Shown: positions 1 through 8,862, counted from the stretch's first letter. The stretch: 64,000 bases of DNA from Halobaculum sp. MBLA0143 (GCF_041361465.1 NZ_JBGKAC010000001.1:682001-746000), one strand, 5' to 3'. Notes: generated from the letters alone by a model not told the origin. A program made the numbers and translations.

Positions 1-1080
1 GCCGGGGCGGGACTTCTTGGCGGCCGTCGGCACCACCGTCACGTCGTACGCCCCGGCGGCCGGCAGCGTCTCCTGGAGGCTACCCAACACCTCCGGGGTG
101 GCGTCGTCCAGGTTCGTCTCCAAGACGGCCACATCGTCGTAGTGGAGGCCGTGCGAGTGACCGTCGTCGTGGTCGTGTCTACGGTCGTCGTCGTGGTCGT
201 GTCCACGGCCGTCGTCGTGGTCGTGTTCGTGACCGCTGGCCGCCTCGCCGTCGTCGGCCGTCGTCTCGCCGACCGTCGCCCGCAGAACGTTCGGTCGCTC
301 GTCCAGGTCGTACGCGCCGGCGCCGTAGCCGCTCGTGTCGACGGCCATCGACGGGAGTGTGTCGACGCCGTCCGCGACGGCAGCGAGAATCGCGGCGCCG
401 GTCGGCGTCAACAGCTCCCGCGCGACCGGTCCACCCTCCAGCCGCCAGTCGGCAACGGCGGCGATCTCCGTCACCGCCGGGGTCGGCACCGGGTAGGTGC
501 CGTGGCTGAACGTCGCCTCCCCGCCGCCGGCCGCGACGGGTGTCGTCACGACCCGGTCGGGCGCCAGGTCTGCCAACAGGAGACACGCGCCGACCACGTC
601 CGCGATCGCGTCGTCCGTCCCCACCTCGTGGAACGTCGTCTCCCCCAGATCCGTGCCGTGGACGGCCGCCTCTGCCTCGCCCAACAGCCGGAAGGCCCGC
701 TCCGCGTCTGCTCGCGCCCGCTCCGGGAGCGTCATCCCGGCGAGCACGTCTAACACGTCGTCGTACGTCCGTTCCGGGCCGGCACCTTCCGCGTCGACGT
801 GGCCGTCGTCGCCGTGGTCGTGGGTGTGCGCGTGATCGTCGTGGTCACCGTCGTGGGTGTCGTCGTGACCCGGTCCGTCGCTCCTCTCGTCCCGCGTCGA
901 CACCACCCGGGCGCGCGTCGCGGCGACGCCGCGTTCTTCGACGGACTCGAAGGCGTACTCGACGGGCAGTGCCTCGGTGACGGGAGCGAGCACGGCCGGA
1001 TCCGCGCCGGCGGCGACGAGTGTGCCCAGGATCACGTCGCCGGCGGCGCCGGTCCGGCCGTCGAAGGCGAGTGTTCGCAC
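1..1080 (-). CDS. larC: LarC-family nickel-insertion protein, partial (3' end off the left edge)
   Basis: LarC (DUF111) proteins are known to insert nickel into the pyridinium cofactor of lactate racemase and related enzymes. A GTG at 1080 opens a frame that stays open to the window edge (360 codons), so the C-terminus is missing. Residues 10-20 (TGAAGDVILGT) and 150-164 (FHEVGTDDAIADVVG) match the N-terminal family motifs. Two His/Asp-rich stretches, at about residues 71-94 and 281-311, look like metal-binding loops. No larB or larE is visible. The gene is divergent from the oxidoreductase at 1226, and the 145-bp gap must hold both promoters. The metal role is inferred from family membership and histidine content. 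Confidence 0.8.
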   Translation of the reverse strand, partial: MRTLAFDGRTGAAGDVILGTLVAAGADPAVLAPVTEALPVEYAFESVEERGVAATRARVVSTRDERSDGPGHDDTHDGDHDDHAHTHDHGDDGHVDAEGAGPERTYDDVLDVLAGMTLPERARADAERAFRLLGEAEAAVHGTDLGETTFHEVGTDDAIADVVGACLLLADLAPDRVVTTPVAAGGGEATFSHGTYPVPTPAVTEIAAVADWRLEGGPVARELLTPTGAAILAAVADGVDTLPSMAVDTSGYGAGAYDLDERPNVLRATVGETTADDGEAASGHEHDHDDGRGHDHDDDRRHDHDDGHSHGLHYDDVAVLETNLDDATPEVLGSLQETLPAAGAYDVTVVPTAAKKSRPG

Positions 1081-1225
1081 GTCTCTCTGGAGACGGCGGG
1101 GGTACAAGTGTGACGCGACCGCCCGGTGTCCGGTCGCCGGTGGCTCACAGCCGGACGAGGCGAGAGCCGACCCCTTTGGCGTGGATAGTTGACGTTTCAA
1201 GTTCCCCCACCGACACTGTTCACTC

Positions 1226-2314
1226 GTGAGTGAGTACGATCTGACACAGGTGACGGCGGGGCTCTCGCGGCGAGACTGGGACGACAGTCACGACGGGACA
1301 CTGCGATTCGCGCTCGTCGGACTGGGGTGGTGGACCCAGGAGTACGTCCAACCGGTGCTGTCGGAGTTGGACGCAGTGACGGTGACGGTGGCCGTCAGTG
1401 GGACGCCGGAGAAGCTGGCGACCGCCCGCGAGGAGTGGCCGGCCATCGAGGCGGCGGTCTCCTACGAGGCGTTCCAGGCGGGCGAGGCGACCGACCACTA
1501 CGACGCGGTGTACGTCTGCACGCCGAACGCGACCCACTTGGAGCACGCCGAGGCGGCCGCCGACCACGGGAAGGCGGTCCTGTGTGAGAAGCCGATGGAG
1601 GCGACGACGGAACGGGCGGCCGCGATGGTGGACGCCTGCGAGACGGCGGGCGTCCCGTTGCTCGTCGGCTACCGGATGCAGACGGACCCGGCCGTCCGAA
1701 CCGTTCGAGACGCGATCGCCGACGGGTTCCTCGGCGAACCCGTCCACGTCCAGGGCCACATGTCACAACGGATCGGCGACCTGTTCCCGGAGGGGAACTG
1801 GCGACTCGACCCGGAACTGGCCGGTGACGGCGCGTCCGTGACGGACCTGGGGATCTACCCACTCAACACGACACGGTTCCTGTTGGACGCGGAGCCGGTG
1901 TCTGTCCGTGCGACCGCGACGAGCGAGACGGAGCGGTTCGACGACGTGCCGGACGAGCACGCGACCTTCGAGGTGACGTTCGACGACGGGACGGTCGCCC
2001 ACTGTGCGGCCTCACAGAACGCCGCCTTCACCGCCGGGTTGGAGATCGTCGGCACCCGCGGCTCCGTCCGGCTGGCCCCCGGCTTCTTCGACAACGAGAC
2101 TCAGCGGCTCAGCCTCGTCCGCGACGGGGAACACCACGAGGTGACGTACGATCCGGTCGACCAGATGCGCGAGGAGTTCGCGTACGTCGCCCACCACCTC
2201 CTAGACGACGGCGACCCGGAGCCGACGGGCGAGCACGGGCTCGTCGACGTGGCGACCATCGAGGCGGTGTACGAGGCCGCCGAGACCGACGAGCGCGTCG
2301 ACGTGGAGTGGTAG
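1226..2314 (+). CDS. gfo6: Gfo/Idh/MocA oxidoreductase, D-xylose 1-dehydrogenase (NADP+) type
   Basis: A 362-aa sugar dehydrogenase that probably oxidises a pentose such as D-xylose to its lactone with NADP+, in the cytoplasm. The N-terminus carries a Rossmann turn (VGLGWW, residues 31-36). The family lysine lies in CEKPMEAT (residues 120-127), and a DLGIYPLNT block follows at about residue 210. The opening GLSRRDW and the overall layout resemble the characterised haloarchaeal xylose dehydrogenases, from memory. The start is GTG at 1226. No xylonate dehydratase or regulator is adjacent, so the substrate is inferred; it could act on another aldose or an inositol. Confidence 0.75.
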   Translation: MSEYDLTQVTAGLSRRDWDDSHDGTLRFALVGLGWWTQEYVQPVLSELDAVTVTVAVSGTPEKLATAREEWPAIEAAVSYEAFQAGEATDHYDAVYVCTPNATHLEHAEAAADHGKAVLCEKPMEATTERAAAMVDACETAGVPLLVGYRMQTDPAVRTVRDAIADGFLGEPVHVQGHMSQRIGDLFPEGNWRLDPELAGDGASVTDLGIYPLNTTRFLLDAEPVSVRATATSETERFDDVPDEHATFEVTFDDGTVAHCAASQNAAFTAGLEIVGTRGSVRLAPGFFDNETQRLSLVRDGEHHEVTYDPVDQMREEFAYVAHHLLDDGDPEPTGEHGLVDVATIEAVYEAAETDERVDVEW

Positions 2315-2383
2315 ACGAACGGGGGGCGTCGACGTGGTGCGGTAGACGGACAGACAGACGGGGCGTGTCGCCGCCGCAGTCGA

Positions 2384-3625
2384 TTACTCGTAGCGCAGTG
2401 CCTCGATGGGGTCCACCTTCGAGGCGCGCCAGGCGGGGTACAGTCCGGCGACGACGCCGGTCGTCACTCCCATCACCACGGAGAAGCCGATCCAGTTCCA
2501 CGGCAGCGTGAACGCCACGTCGGCGTACTCGGCGGCGCCGAACCCCACGAGCAGCCCCAGTGGGACGCCGACGGCGGCGCCCAGGCCACCCAGTAACACT
2601 GCCTCCGTCAGGAACAACTGCATCGTGTCGCGGTTGGTCGCCCCGACGGCTTTCATGATACCGATCTCTTTGGTGCGTTCCGTGACGGACACGAGCGTGA
2701 TGTTGGCGATCCCGATGGCGCCGACGACGAGCGCGATCACGGCGATCCCGGTGACGAACCGGGTGATCCGGTCGATCACGTCTTGGATCTCCTCGATCAC
2801 GTCCCCGCTGGTCTGGACCGACACCTCGAACCCGGTCGGCAGCAGCCGGACGGCGTCGGAGGTCGGGACGTACGCGGCCACCCGGTCGCGGGCCGTCGTC
2901 GCCGCCGCCGGCTCCGTCACGACCGTCACCTGCGGGTAGGCCCTCTGGTCGACGCCCAGCGTCGGGCTCTCCGTCGTCGTCCGGTAGTACGGCTCCGTCG
3001 GGACGTAGTACCGGGACTGTGCGCTCCCGAAGGAGGTGAGGAAGCCGCCGCGGGTGCCGGAGACGATCCCGACGACGGTGAGGTTCGCCGGCTCGCCGGA
3101 GGTGAATCGGACCGTCACCTCGTCGCCGACGGTGAGGTTGCCCGGGAACGACGCGGCCGCCCGTTCGTTCAACACCACTTCCGCAGCCCCCCGTTGGAAC
3201 CCACGCCCGGCGACGACCGACTCAGCCCGGAAGGTGTTGGGCGTCGTCGCCGTCACCTGGCGCTGGGCGACCGTTCGCCCGTCGTGTTCGACCGACGATA
3301 CCTGGACGATCCCGCGGGGGATCACCGTCCGGACGCCCTCCAGTTCGGACAGTTCCCGCACGTCGCGCTCGGTGAACACGGGCTGTGCGAATCCGGCGCC
3401 GCCAGGGGGCCCCTCGTCGTCCGTCTCCGCCGGCAGGAGGTAGACGTTGTTGGCGTTCGTCCCCCCGATCTGACCGACGACGGACGCCTCGACGCTCGCG
3501 CCGAAGCTGGCGAACACGACGACGGAGGCGATCCCGATGACGATGCCGATCACCGTCAGTGTCGACCGGAGTCGGTGCGCTCGGATCGACCGGCCGGCGA
3601 TTCGGAGCGTCTCTCTGGGGTCCAT
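2384..3625 (-). CDS. ABC transporter permease, MacB/FtsX type
   Basis: A 413-aa membrane subunit of an ABC exporter of the LolC/MacB class. One transmembrane helix lies at about residues 18-40. A large extracytoplasmic domain (about residues 41-270) follows, and three helices in the C-terminal FtsX domain (about residues 280-400) include the segment TKEIGIMKAVGATNRD, typical of FtsX permeases. Its ATG at 3625 overlaps the TGA of the ATPase gene by one base (TGATG), so the pair is translationally coupled. Such systems export lipoproteins, peptides or drugs, or transmit force; the substrate cannot be read from the sequence. Confidence 0.88.
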   Translation of the reverse strand: MDPRETLRIAGRSIRAHRLRSTLTVIGIVIGIASVVVFASFGASVEASVVGQIGGTNANNVYLLPAETDDEGPPGGAGFAQPVFTERDVRELSELEGVRTVIPRGIVQVSSVEHDGRTVAQRQVTATTPNTFRAESVVAGRGFQRGAAEVVLNERAAASFPGNLTVGDEVTVRFTSGEPANLTVVGIVSGTRGGFLTSFGSAQSRYYVPTEPYYRTTTESPTLGVDQRAYPQVTVVTEPAAATTARDRVAAYVPTSDAVRLLPTGFEVSVQTSGDVIEEIQDVIDRITRFVTGIAVIALVVGAIGIANITLVSVTERTKEIGIMKAVGATNRDTMQLFLTEAVLLGGLGAAVGVPLGLLVGFGAAEYADVAFTLPWNWIGFSVVMGVTTGVVAGLYPAWRASKVDPIEALRYE

Positions 3626-4404
3626 CAGGCGTCGCCTCCGGTGGCGTCGGCCTCCTCGGCTCCTCCCGTCACTTCGGTCGCTTCGAGTCGTTCGAGTTCC
3701 TCGATCTCGCCGTCGCGGAGGTGGACGATCTGTTCGGCGTGTTCGGCGATCCGGCGCGAGTGGCTCACGAGCAGGATGGAGTTGCCGCGGTCGTTGATCT
3801 CCGCCAGCAGCCGCATGATCCCGGCGCCGGTCTCCGTGTCGACGTTGCCGGTCGGCTCGTCCGCGAGGAGGATCGACGGGTCCGGCGCGAGCGCCCGGGC
3901 GATGGCGACCCGTTGGCGCTGGCCGCCGCTCAGCTGGGCCGGCTCGTGGTCGTACCGGTCGGACAGCCCGACCTGGTCCAACACCTCTCGGGCACGCGTC
4001 AGCCGTTCCTCGCGGTCCCAGCCGTCGAACACGAGCGGCAAGGCGACGTTCTCGACGGCCGTCAGCCGCGGCATCAGGTTGAACGTCTGGAACACGAACC
4101 CGATCTCCGTCCCGCGGACGCCCGCCCGTTCCTGCTCGGTGGCCGCCCCCAGGTTCCGGCCGCCGACTCGGACGTCACCCGCGTCCGGCGTGTCGAGCCC
4201 GCCGATCAGGTTGAGCAGCGTGCTCTTCCCGGAGCCGCTGGGCCCCATCACCGCCGTGTACGAGCCGTCCGGAAACGCGAGTGAGACGTGATCCAGCGCC
4301 GTCACCGTCCCGCCGAGTTCGTACGTCTTCACCACGTCGTCCAAGGCGACGACAGGCTCCGTGTCGCTCTGGTCTGCGGACGCTCTCGTCGTGGACTCTG
4401 TCAC
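3625..4404 (-). CDS. ABC transporter ATP-binding protein, LolD/MacB type
   Basis: A 259-aa ATPase that powers the permease at 2384-3625. Walker A is GPSGSGKST (residues 54-62 from the chosen start), the signature is LSGGQRQRV, and Walker B is SILLADEPTGN followed by the D-loop. The chosen start is GTG at 4404 (MTESTTRAS); an in-frame TTG at 4434 would add ten residues with no family resemblance. The C-terminus is acidic and low in complexity. Divergent from the membrane protein gene at 4582, with promoters in the gap between them. Confidence 0.88.
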   Translation of the reverse strand: MTESTTRASADQSDTEPVVALDDVVKTYELGGTVTALDHVSLAFPDGSYTAVMGPSGSGKSTLLNLIGGLDTPDAGDVRVGGRNLGAATEQERAGVRGTEIGFVFQTFNLMPRLTAVENVALPLVFDGWDREERLTRAREVLDQVGLSDRYDHEPAQLSGGQRQRVAIARALAPDPSILLADEPTGNVDTETGAGIMRLLAEINDRGNSILLVSHSRRIAEHAEQIVHLRDGEIEELERLEATEVTGGAEEADATGGDA

Positions 4405-4581
4405 TGACCGCACTAAGCGGTGCGGCTGTATCAACGTAGTGGGAGGCGTCTGGCTGCGATATCCCCAGTTCGCCTCCGTCTGGCACGCTCACGGCAAGCG
4501 ACAGCGTCGTCGTACACGACGGGCAGAGCTAGCGATTTTTGTATCGGTACCCGAACTGTTTCAGTGGAGACAACGCCGAAC

Positions 4582-5355
4582 ATGGACGTAGTTATCGCAG
4601 CGTATCTCGGTTTCGGCCTGTTTCTCGTCCAGGCGTCACACACAGTTCACGCCGCACAGACGTACTTCCAGAAACAGGTCCGGCTGTTGGAGGGTGTGTT
4701 CGGGTGGTTCGAGCGGACCGACCCACGGAGTCTCGACCGCGTCTGGCTCTCGTGGCTACCGACGCTGTCGTCGGACAGTCCCCAGCGACGGCTCGACGAG
4801 TTCCACGGCGACGCCCAGGGGGAAGCGCGGTTCCCGTGGGAACTCGACCCGGTCCAGCAGAACCCTGATGCGCTCCCGGGGCCACTTGCCGAGCTGTTCG
4901 CGCTGCTGGGACTCCACGCGACGAACCTCTACTACTGTCTCGCCATGTCCGTCGTGTACGGGGCGCTGGGGTACGCAGCCGTCCGGTGGTTCCCGCCGCT
5001 GGGGCCGGTGACGCTGTCGGCGGTGGTCGTCATCCTGTCGGGGTTCACAGTCCTCCACCTGTTTTCGTGGTACGCGGTCGGATCGAGCATCGTCTTGACC
5101 CTGCTCGAAGGGAATCTTCTGTTCAACGTGCTCGTGTTGTCGGCGATCAATCGGGGCACAGTCGAGTTGGGTGACGCCGTCGGACTGCTCCAGTTCGGTG
5201 CCGCGCTCGTCGTCGCACCGCTCGTGTTCTGGCTCCAGTTCCAACGCCAGGAGGGCAACATCAACTACGGCCAGTTCGTCTCCTTCTACAACGTTATGGT
5301 TCCGATCCTGTACGCGGAGTTCTTCGTCCTCGTGTTGAGCCTCCACTTCAAGTGA
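4582..5355 (+). CDS. Polytopic membrane protein, function unknown
   Basis: A 257-aa protein I do not recognise. Hydrophobic segments lie at about residues 3-22, 105-135, 143-165, 168-192, 200-222 and 235-255, giving five or six membrane helices. The soluble loop at about residues 35-100 contains Trp and charged residues. The ATG at 4582 is preferred; an open frame continues upstream to 4420 but reads as Arg-rich non-coding sequence. The upstream region is locally AT-richer (the TTTTTG around 4536) and fits a promoter about 40 bp before the start. Followed 47 bp later by arginase on the same strand. Confidence 0.6.
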   Translation: MDVVIAAYLGFGLFLVQASHTVHAAQTYFQKQVRLLEGVFGWFERTDPRSLDRVWLSWLPTLSSDSPQRRLDEFHGDAQGEARFPWELDPVQQNPDALPGPLAELFALLGLHATNLYYCLAMSVVYGALGYAAVRWFPPLGPVTLSAVVVILSGFTVLHLFSWYAVGSSIVLTLLEGNLLFNVLVLSAINRGTVELGDAVGLLQFGAALVVAPLVFWLQFQRQEGNINYGQFVSFYNVMVPILYAEFFVLVLSLHFK

Positions 5356-5402
5356 GCCACCGAACCAGGTGGATTGAAATCCTCGGGTCGGCCCCTTTCG
5401 GT

Positions 5403-6305
5403 ATGGACGCCCGCATCATCGGTGCGCCGAGCGACTACGGCCAGGACAGACGTGGTGTCGACATGGGGCCGTCGGCGATCCGGTACGCCGGTCTCGCCGC
5501 CCAACTGGAGGCGGCCGGCGTCGACACGGAGGACGCCGGCGACCTCCCGGTCCCGCGCGCGGAGGAGCGCGACCCGGACTACCGGGAGCCGAGTGAGGGA
5601 CGCGCGAAGTTCCTCCGCGAGACGGAAGACGTGGCCGACGGGCTCGCCGACGAGGTGGCGGCGGCGCTGGAGGCGGACCAGACCCCGCTGACGCTGGGCG
5701 GCGACCACTCCGTCGCCATCGGCACGCTGCGGGGTGCCGCCCGGGACGCGGAGATCGGCGCCGTCTGGTTCGACGCCCACGGGGACTTCAACACTCCGAG
5801 CACCTCACCCTCCGGCAACGTCCACGGGATGCCGTTGGCGGCGACGCTGGGGATCGGAGAGTTCGAGGGTGTCGAGTGGGCCAACGCCCCCAAGCTCCGA
5901 GAGGAGAACGTCGTGATCGTCGGCCTGCGGTCCGTCGACGACGCCGAACGCGACCTGATCGCCGACTCCGACGTGACCGCGTTCACGATGTCCGACGTGG
6001 ACGAACGCGGGATCAGAGCGGTCGTGGACGACGCACTCCAGATCGCCGGCCACGGCGTCGACGGCGTCCACGCGAGTCTCGACTTGGACTGGCTCGACCC
6101 CAACGAGGCGCCGGGGGTCGGGACCCCCGTCCGCGGGGGTGTCACCTACCGCGAGGCCCACCTGGCGATGGAGCTGTTGGCCGACACCGAGCTGCTCCGG
6201 TCGATGGAGTTGGTCGAGGTGAACCCAACGCTGGACGACTCCAACGAGACTGCGGGGCTGGCGACGGAGTTGGCCGCGAGCGCGTTCGGCAAGACCGTGT
6301 TGTGA
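5403..6305 (+). CDS. rocF: Arginase
   Basis: Hydrolyses L-arginine to ornithine and urea with a binuclear manganese centre, in the cytoplasm. It is 300 aa, the usual arginase length. Metal-ligand motifs are complete: GGDHS (residues 99-103), DAHGDFN (124-130) and SLDLDWLDP (225-233). GNVHGMP (138-144) is the substrate-binding segment typical of arginases rather than agmatinases. The ATG at 5403 is preferred; an upstream extension from about 5352 does not match the family N-terminus (MDARIIGAPSDYG). It is the only arginine gene in the window. Formimidoylglutamase is a less likely alternative because of GNVHGMP. Confidence 0.88.
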   Translation: MDARIIGAPSDYGQDRRGVDMGPSAIRYAGLAAQLEAAGVDTEDAGDLPVPRAEERDPDYREPSEGRAKFLRETEDVADGLADEVAAALEADQTPLTLGGDHSVAIGTLRGAARDAEIGAVWFDAHGDFNTPSTSPSGNVHGMPLAATLGIGEFEGVEWANAPKLREENVVIVGLRSVDDAERDLIADSDVTAFTMSDVDERGIRAVVDDALQIAGHGVDGVHASLDLDWLDPNEAPGVGTPVRGGVTYREAHLAMELLADTELLRSMELVEVNPTLDDSNETAGLATELAASAFGKTVL

Positions 6306-6350
6306 GCCGACGGCCGCACAGTTCTTTGCGACTCGGTCTCACACGACAGT

Positions 6351-6851
6351 GTGCACGAGACGGCAGCCCAGTTCCAGACGGCGGCGCGCGAGCGGTACGA
6401 CTTCGACCCCGACGTGCGGGAGTTCCAGGCGGGAACCCGGACGGCGGCGGACGCGGCCGACGCGGTCGGCTGCGAGGTCGCACAGATCGTCAAGAGCCTC
6501 GTGTTCGTAGTGGAGGGACGGGAACCCCCGGCGGGCACTCCAGACGTGGTGGTGGTCCTGACCGCGGGCGACCACCGGGTCGACACGGACGCGCTCGCCG
6601 ACCACCTCGGCGCGACGCGGGTGACCCCGGCGGACCCCGAGGTCGTCCGGGCGACGACTGGCTGGAGTATCGGCGGCGTCCCGCCGTTCTGTCACGACAC
6701 CGACCTCCCGGTGTACCTGGACGAGCGGCTCCGAGACCGGTCGCTGTGGGCGGCCGCCGGCACGCCCGACGCCGTGTTCTCCGTGACGGCCGACCGACTG
6801 ATCGAATTCGTCGATCCGGAGTCGGTGGCGACGTTCACGGACACGGCGTGA
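6351..6851 (+). CDS. YbaK/EbsC-family aminoacyl-tRNA deacylase
   Basis: A 166-aa protein of the YbaK/ProX fold. Known members hydrolyse mischarged tRNA, for example Cys-tRNA(Pro), as trans-acting editing factors. The signature pattern is visible: QIVKSLVF at about residues 45-52, followed by the glycine-rich SIGGVPPF near residues 105-112. The catalytic-site lysine of the family corresponds to the K in QIVKSL. The start is GTG at 6351. The gene sits alone, 45 bp after arginase and before the methyltransferase promoter. The exact tRNA substrate cannot be told. Confidence 0.78.
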   Translation: MHETAAQFQTAARERYDFDPDVREFQAGTRTAADAADAVGCEVAQIVKSLVFVVEGREPPAGTPDVVVVLTAGDHRVDTDALADHLGATRVTPADPEVVRATTGWSIGGVPPFCHDTDLPVYLDERLRDRSLWAAAGTPDAVFSVTADRLIEFVDPESVATFTDTA

Positions 6852-6916
6852 GCCGCCGTGGTCGCCACGGTCGACCTGGCCGTTGTCTCGTCGTGCCGCT
6901 GCCCCGTTCGAAGTGA

Positions 6917-7005
6917 CTAGAGTGTCGTCTCGCAGATTCCTGGCGCCGTCTAGATCATTTCTAGGCCGAAACAGAGGATATATCCCTGCCGGGGCTAGCG
7001 CCTAG
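6917..7005. promoter_or_regulatory. Cluster of five CTAG sites before the methyltransferase gene
   Basis: CTAG occurs at 6917, 6950, 6961, 6995 and 7002, five times in 89 bp, ending 5 bp before the ATG at 7010. By eye I count about 16 other CTAGs in the rest of the 64-kb window. The first four sites are spaced 33, 11 and 34 bp, close to whole helical turns. They flank the TATA element at about 6979-6984. The downstream enzyme belongs to the family that methylates CTAG in haloarchaea, so a self-sensing operator is inferred. Confidence 0.7.
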
Positions 7006-7009
7006 TCCG
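6971..7009 (+). promoter_or_regulatory. TATA promoter of the CTAG methyltransferase gene
   Basis: A TATATC element sits at about 6979-6984, with purines (ACAGAGGA) just before it as a BRE. It lies about 28 bp upstream of the ATG at 7010, the distance expected for a leaderless haloarchaeal transcript. CTAG sites lie at 6995 and 7002, between TATA and start, where bound protein or methylation could affect initiation. Confidence 0.6.
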
Positions 7010-8089
7010 ATGGGACCCGACCCCGCGTCCCGCGAGACCGCCCACCGGGTGTGCCTCGGCGACGCTCGACAGCTCCCCCTCCCGGACGACAGCGTCGAGC
7101 TCGTCGTCACCTCCCCGCCGTACCCGATGATCGAGCAGTGGGACGACCAGTTCGCGGCGATGGACGACGGCGTAGCGGCGGCGCTGTCGAACGGCGACGG
7201 CCAGACGGCGTTCGACCGGATGCACGCGGTGTTGCGCGAGGCGTGGGCCGAACTCGCTCGCGTCGTCGTCGACGGCGGTGTCGTCTGTGTCAACGTCGGC
7301 GACGCAACCCGGACGGTCGCGGGTGAGTTCCGACTGTACCCCAACCACGCTCGGATCACCGAACAGCTCACGAACCTGGGGTTCCGCCAGCTCCCGGGCG
7401 TGTTGTGGCGCAAGCCGACGAACGCGCCGACGAAGTTCATGGGTTCGGGAACGCTTCCGCCGAACGCCTACGTCACCCTAGAACACGAGCACGTCCTCGT
7501 GTTCCGTAACGGCTCTCGGCGCTCGTTCGAGGCTCGCGCGGACCGCCGCTACGAGGCGTCGTACTTCCACGAGGAACGCAACCGGTGGTTCTCCGACCTG
7601 TGGGACCTGAGCGGTGACTCCCAGGGCACGGCCGACGACACCCCGAGAGACCGCCGGGCGGCGTTTCCCACGGAGCTGCCGTACCGACTGATCTCGATGT
7701 ACTCCGTCTACGGCGACACCGTGTTGGACCCGTTCTGGGGCACCGGCACGACCACGTTCGCGGCGATGGCGGCCGCCCGTGACTCCGTCGGTGTCGAGTC
7801 CGTCCCCGGTCTCCCGGCGCAGTTCGACGACCGTGTCGACTCAGTTCGGTCGTGGTCCCAGGAGCGAGCCCAGCGCCGGCTGGCCGCCCACCGCGAGGCA
7901 GTCGCCGACCAAGAGGACACCTACGAGGCGACCAACTACGACTTCGAGGTGGTGTCGAACCAGGAGCGCCGCGTCCAACTGTACGCCGTCACGGCGACCG
8001 AGCGCCGTTCGGGCGGTTACTACGCCCACCACGACCCCGTCACCGACGACGGTGAGTCCACCGACGCAGTCACCGGCGACGGTGAGTGA
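7010..8089 (+). CDS. zim: Orphan DNA (cytosine-N4) methyltransferase, CTAG type
   Basis: A 359-aa class-beta amino-methyltransferase. The catalytic motif TSPPYP (residues 34-39) comes before the AdoMet-binding motif DPFWGTGTT (240-248), the order of beta-type N4-cytosine enzymes. SPPY rather than DPPY favours m4C. The central part (WRKPTNAPTKFMGSG, LEHEHVLVF) resembles the haloarchaeal Zim family, which methylates CTAG, from memory. No restriction endonuclease or specificity gene is adjacent, so it is an orphan enzyme with an epigenetic role. The C-terminal 25 residues are a low-complexity acidic tail. The coding region itself contains one CTAG at 7478. Target specificity is inferred. Confidence 0.75.
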   Translation: MGPDPASRETAHRVCLGDARQLPLPDDSVELVVTSPPYPMIEQWDDQFAAMDDGVAAALSNGDGQTAFDRMHAVLREAWAELARVVVDGGVVCVNVGDATRTVAGEFRLYPNHARITEQLTNLGFRQLPGVLWRKPTNAPTKFMGSGTLPPNAYVTLEHEHVLVFRNGSRRSFEARADRRYEASYFHEERNRWFSDLWDLSGDSQGTADDTPRDRRAAFPTELPYRLISMYSVYGDTVLDPFWGTGTTTFAAMAAARDSVGVESVPGLPAQFDDRVDSVRSWSQERAQRRLAAHREAVADQEDTYEATNYDFEVVSNQERRVQLYAVTATERRSGGYYAHHDPVTDDGESTDAVTGDGE

Positions 8090-8167
8090 ACCGAGCCGGT
8101 ACCGCCGACGCGCGTGGCGTCTACAGGTAGACGAGGCGAGTGCCCCGGGGCTCGACTCCGAGGTACT

Positions 8168-8785
8168 TCACACTCCGAGCGTCGCGCTCCCAGCCTGGAA
8201 GAACAACAGCGTGACGACCAGCCGGCCGACGCTGCCGGCGAACGTCGCGGCCGCGAACTTCCAGTAGTCTTCCTCCAACACTGCGAACGCGTAGATCGAC
8301 AGCGTGTCCGGGAAGAAAGGGACCGACAGCGCGGCCGCGAGCCCGGCGTAGCCGTACTTCTGTGCGATGTCGACAGTGCGGCGCTCCGACCAGCTGACCA
8401 CGTCGAACCGAGAGTTCCGCAGGAATCGTATCACCGGGCCGGCCTGCTTCACCTCCTGACCGATGTGGAACGCGAACACGGAGCCGGCGGCCTTCCCTAC
8501 CGCCGAGACGAGGACGATGACGGTGAGTCGGCCGAAGTTGCCGAGCCCCAGGTCCAACGGAGCGAACAACACCACCTCGCTCACGCCCGGCAGCGCGAAC
8601 GCGATCAGGAACGAGTAGACGAACACGATCGCCAGGCCGGCCGGACCGGTCGCCGTCTCTACGAGTCGCTCCAGCCAGCCGAACTCCGTCAGGCTCACGC
8701 CGAGGGCCGTCTCCGCCGCCAGCGTCGACCCGTCGAGCGCGGGCGACACCAGCAACGAGAGACTGTCCGCGAGGGGGACGCTCAC
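8168..8785 (-). CDS. VTT (SNARE-associated/DedA-like) membrane protein
   Basis: About 205 aa with four or five hydrophobic segments and the VTT-domain features F-LPG-SE (FALPGVSEVV) and G---G (VGKAAGSVFAFHIG), typical of the YqaA/DedA group of lipid-scramblase-like membrane proteins. The GTG at 8785 is chosen because a TATA-like element (TTTACTT on the minus strand, about 8807-8814) lies about 25 bp upstream; a frame with an earlier ATG at 8854 would put the start upstream of that element. The 29-bp tandem repeat at 8863-8967 lies immediately upstream. Confidence 0.7.
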   Translation of the reverse strand: MSVPLADSLSLLVSPALDGSTLAAETALGVSLTEFGWLERLVETATGPAGLAIVFVYSFLIAFALPGVSEVVLFAPLDLGLGNFGRLTVIVLVSAVGKAAGSVFAFHIGQEVKQAGPVIRFLRNSRFDVVSWSERRTVDIAQKYGYAGLAAALSVPFFPDTLSIYAFAVLEEDYWKFAAATFAGSVGRLVVTLLFFQAGSATLGV

Positions 8786-8862
8786 GGTCGTGTGGGGAGG
8801 CTGCGTGAAGTAAACTCCAGCGGTTCCGAGTGCAAACCATCGGGCGACTGTCACTACGGGCG

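Noticed and set aside
142-980. Valine/arginine-rich open frames on the plus strand
   Set aside because: They are antisense images of the His/Asp-rich larC codons; the minus-strand frame carries the LarC motifs.
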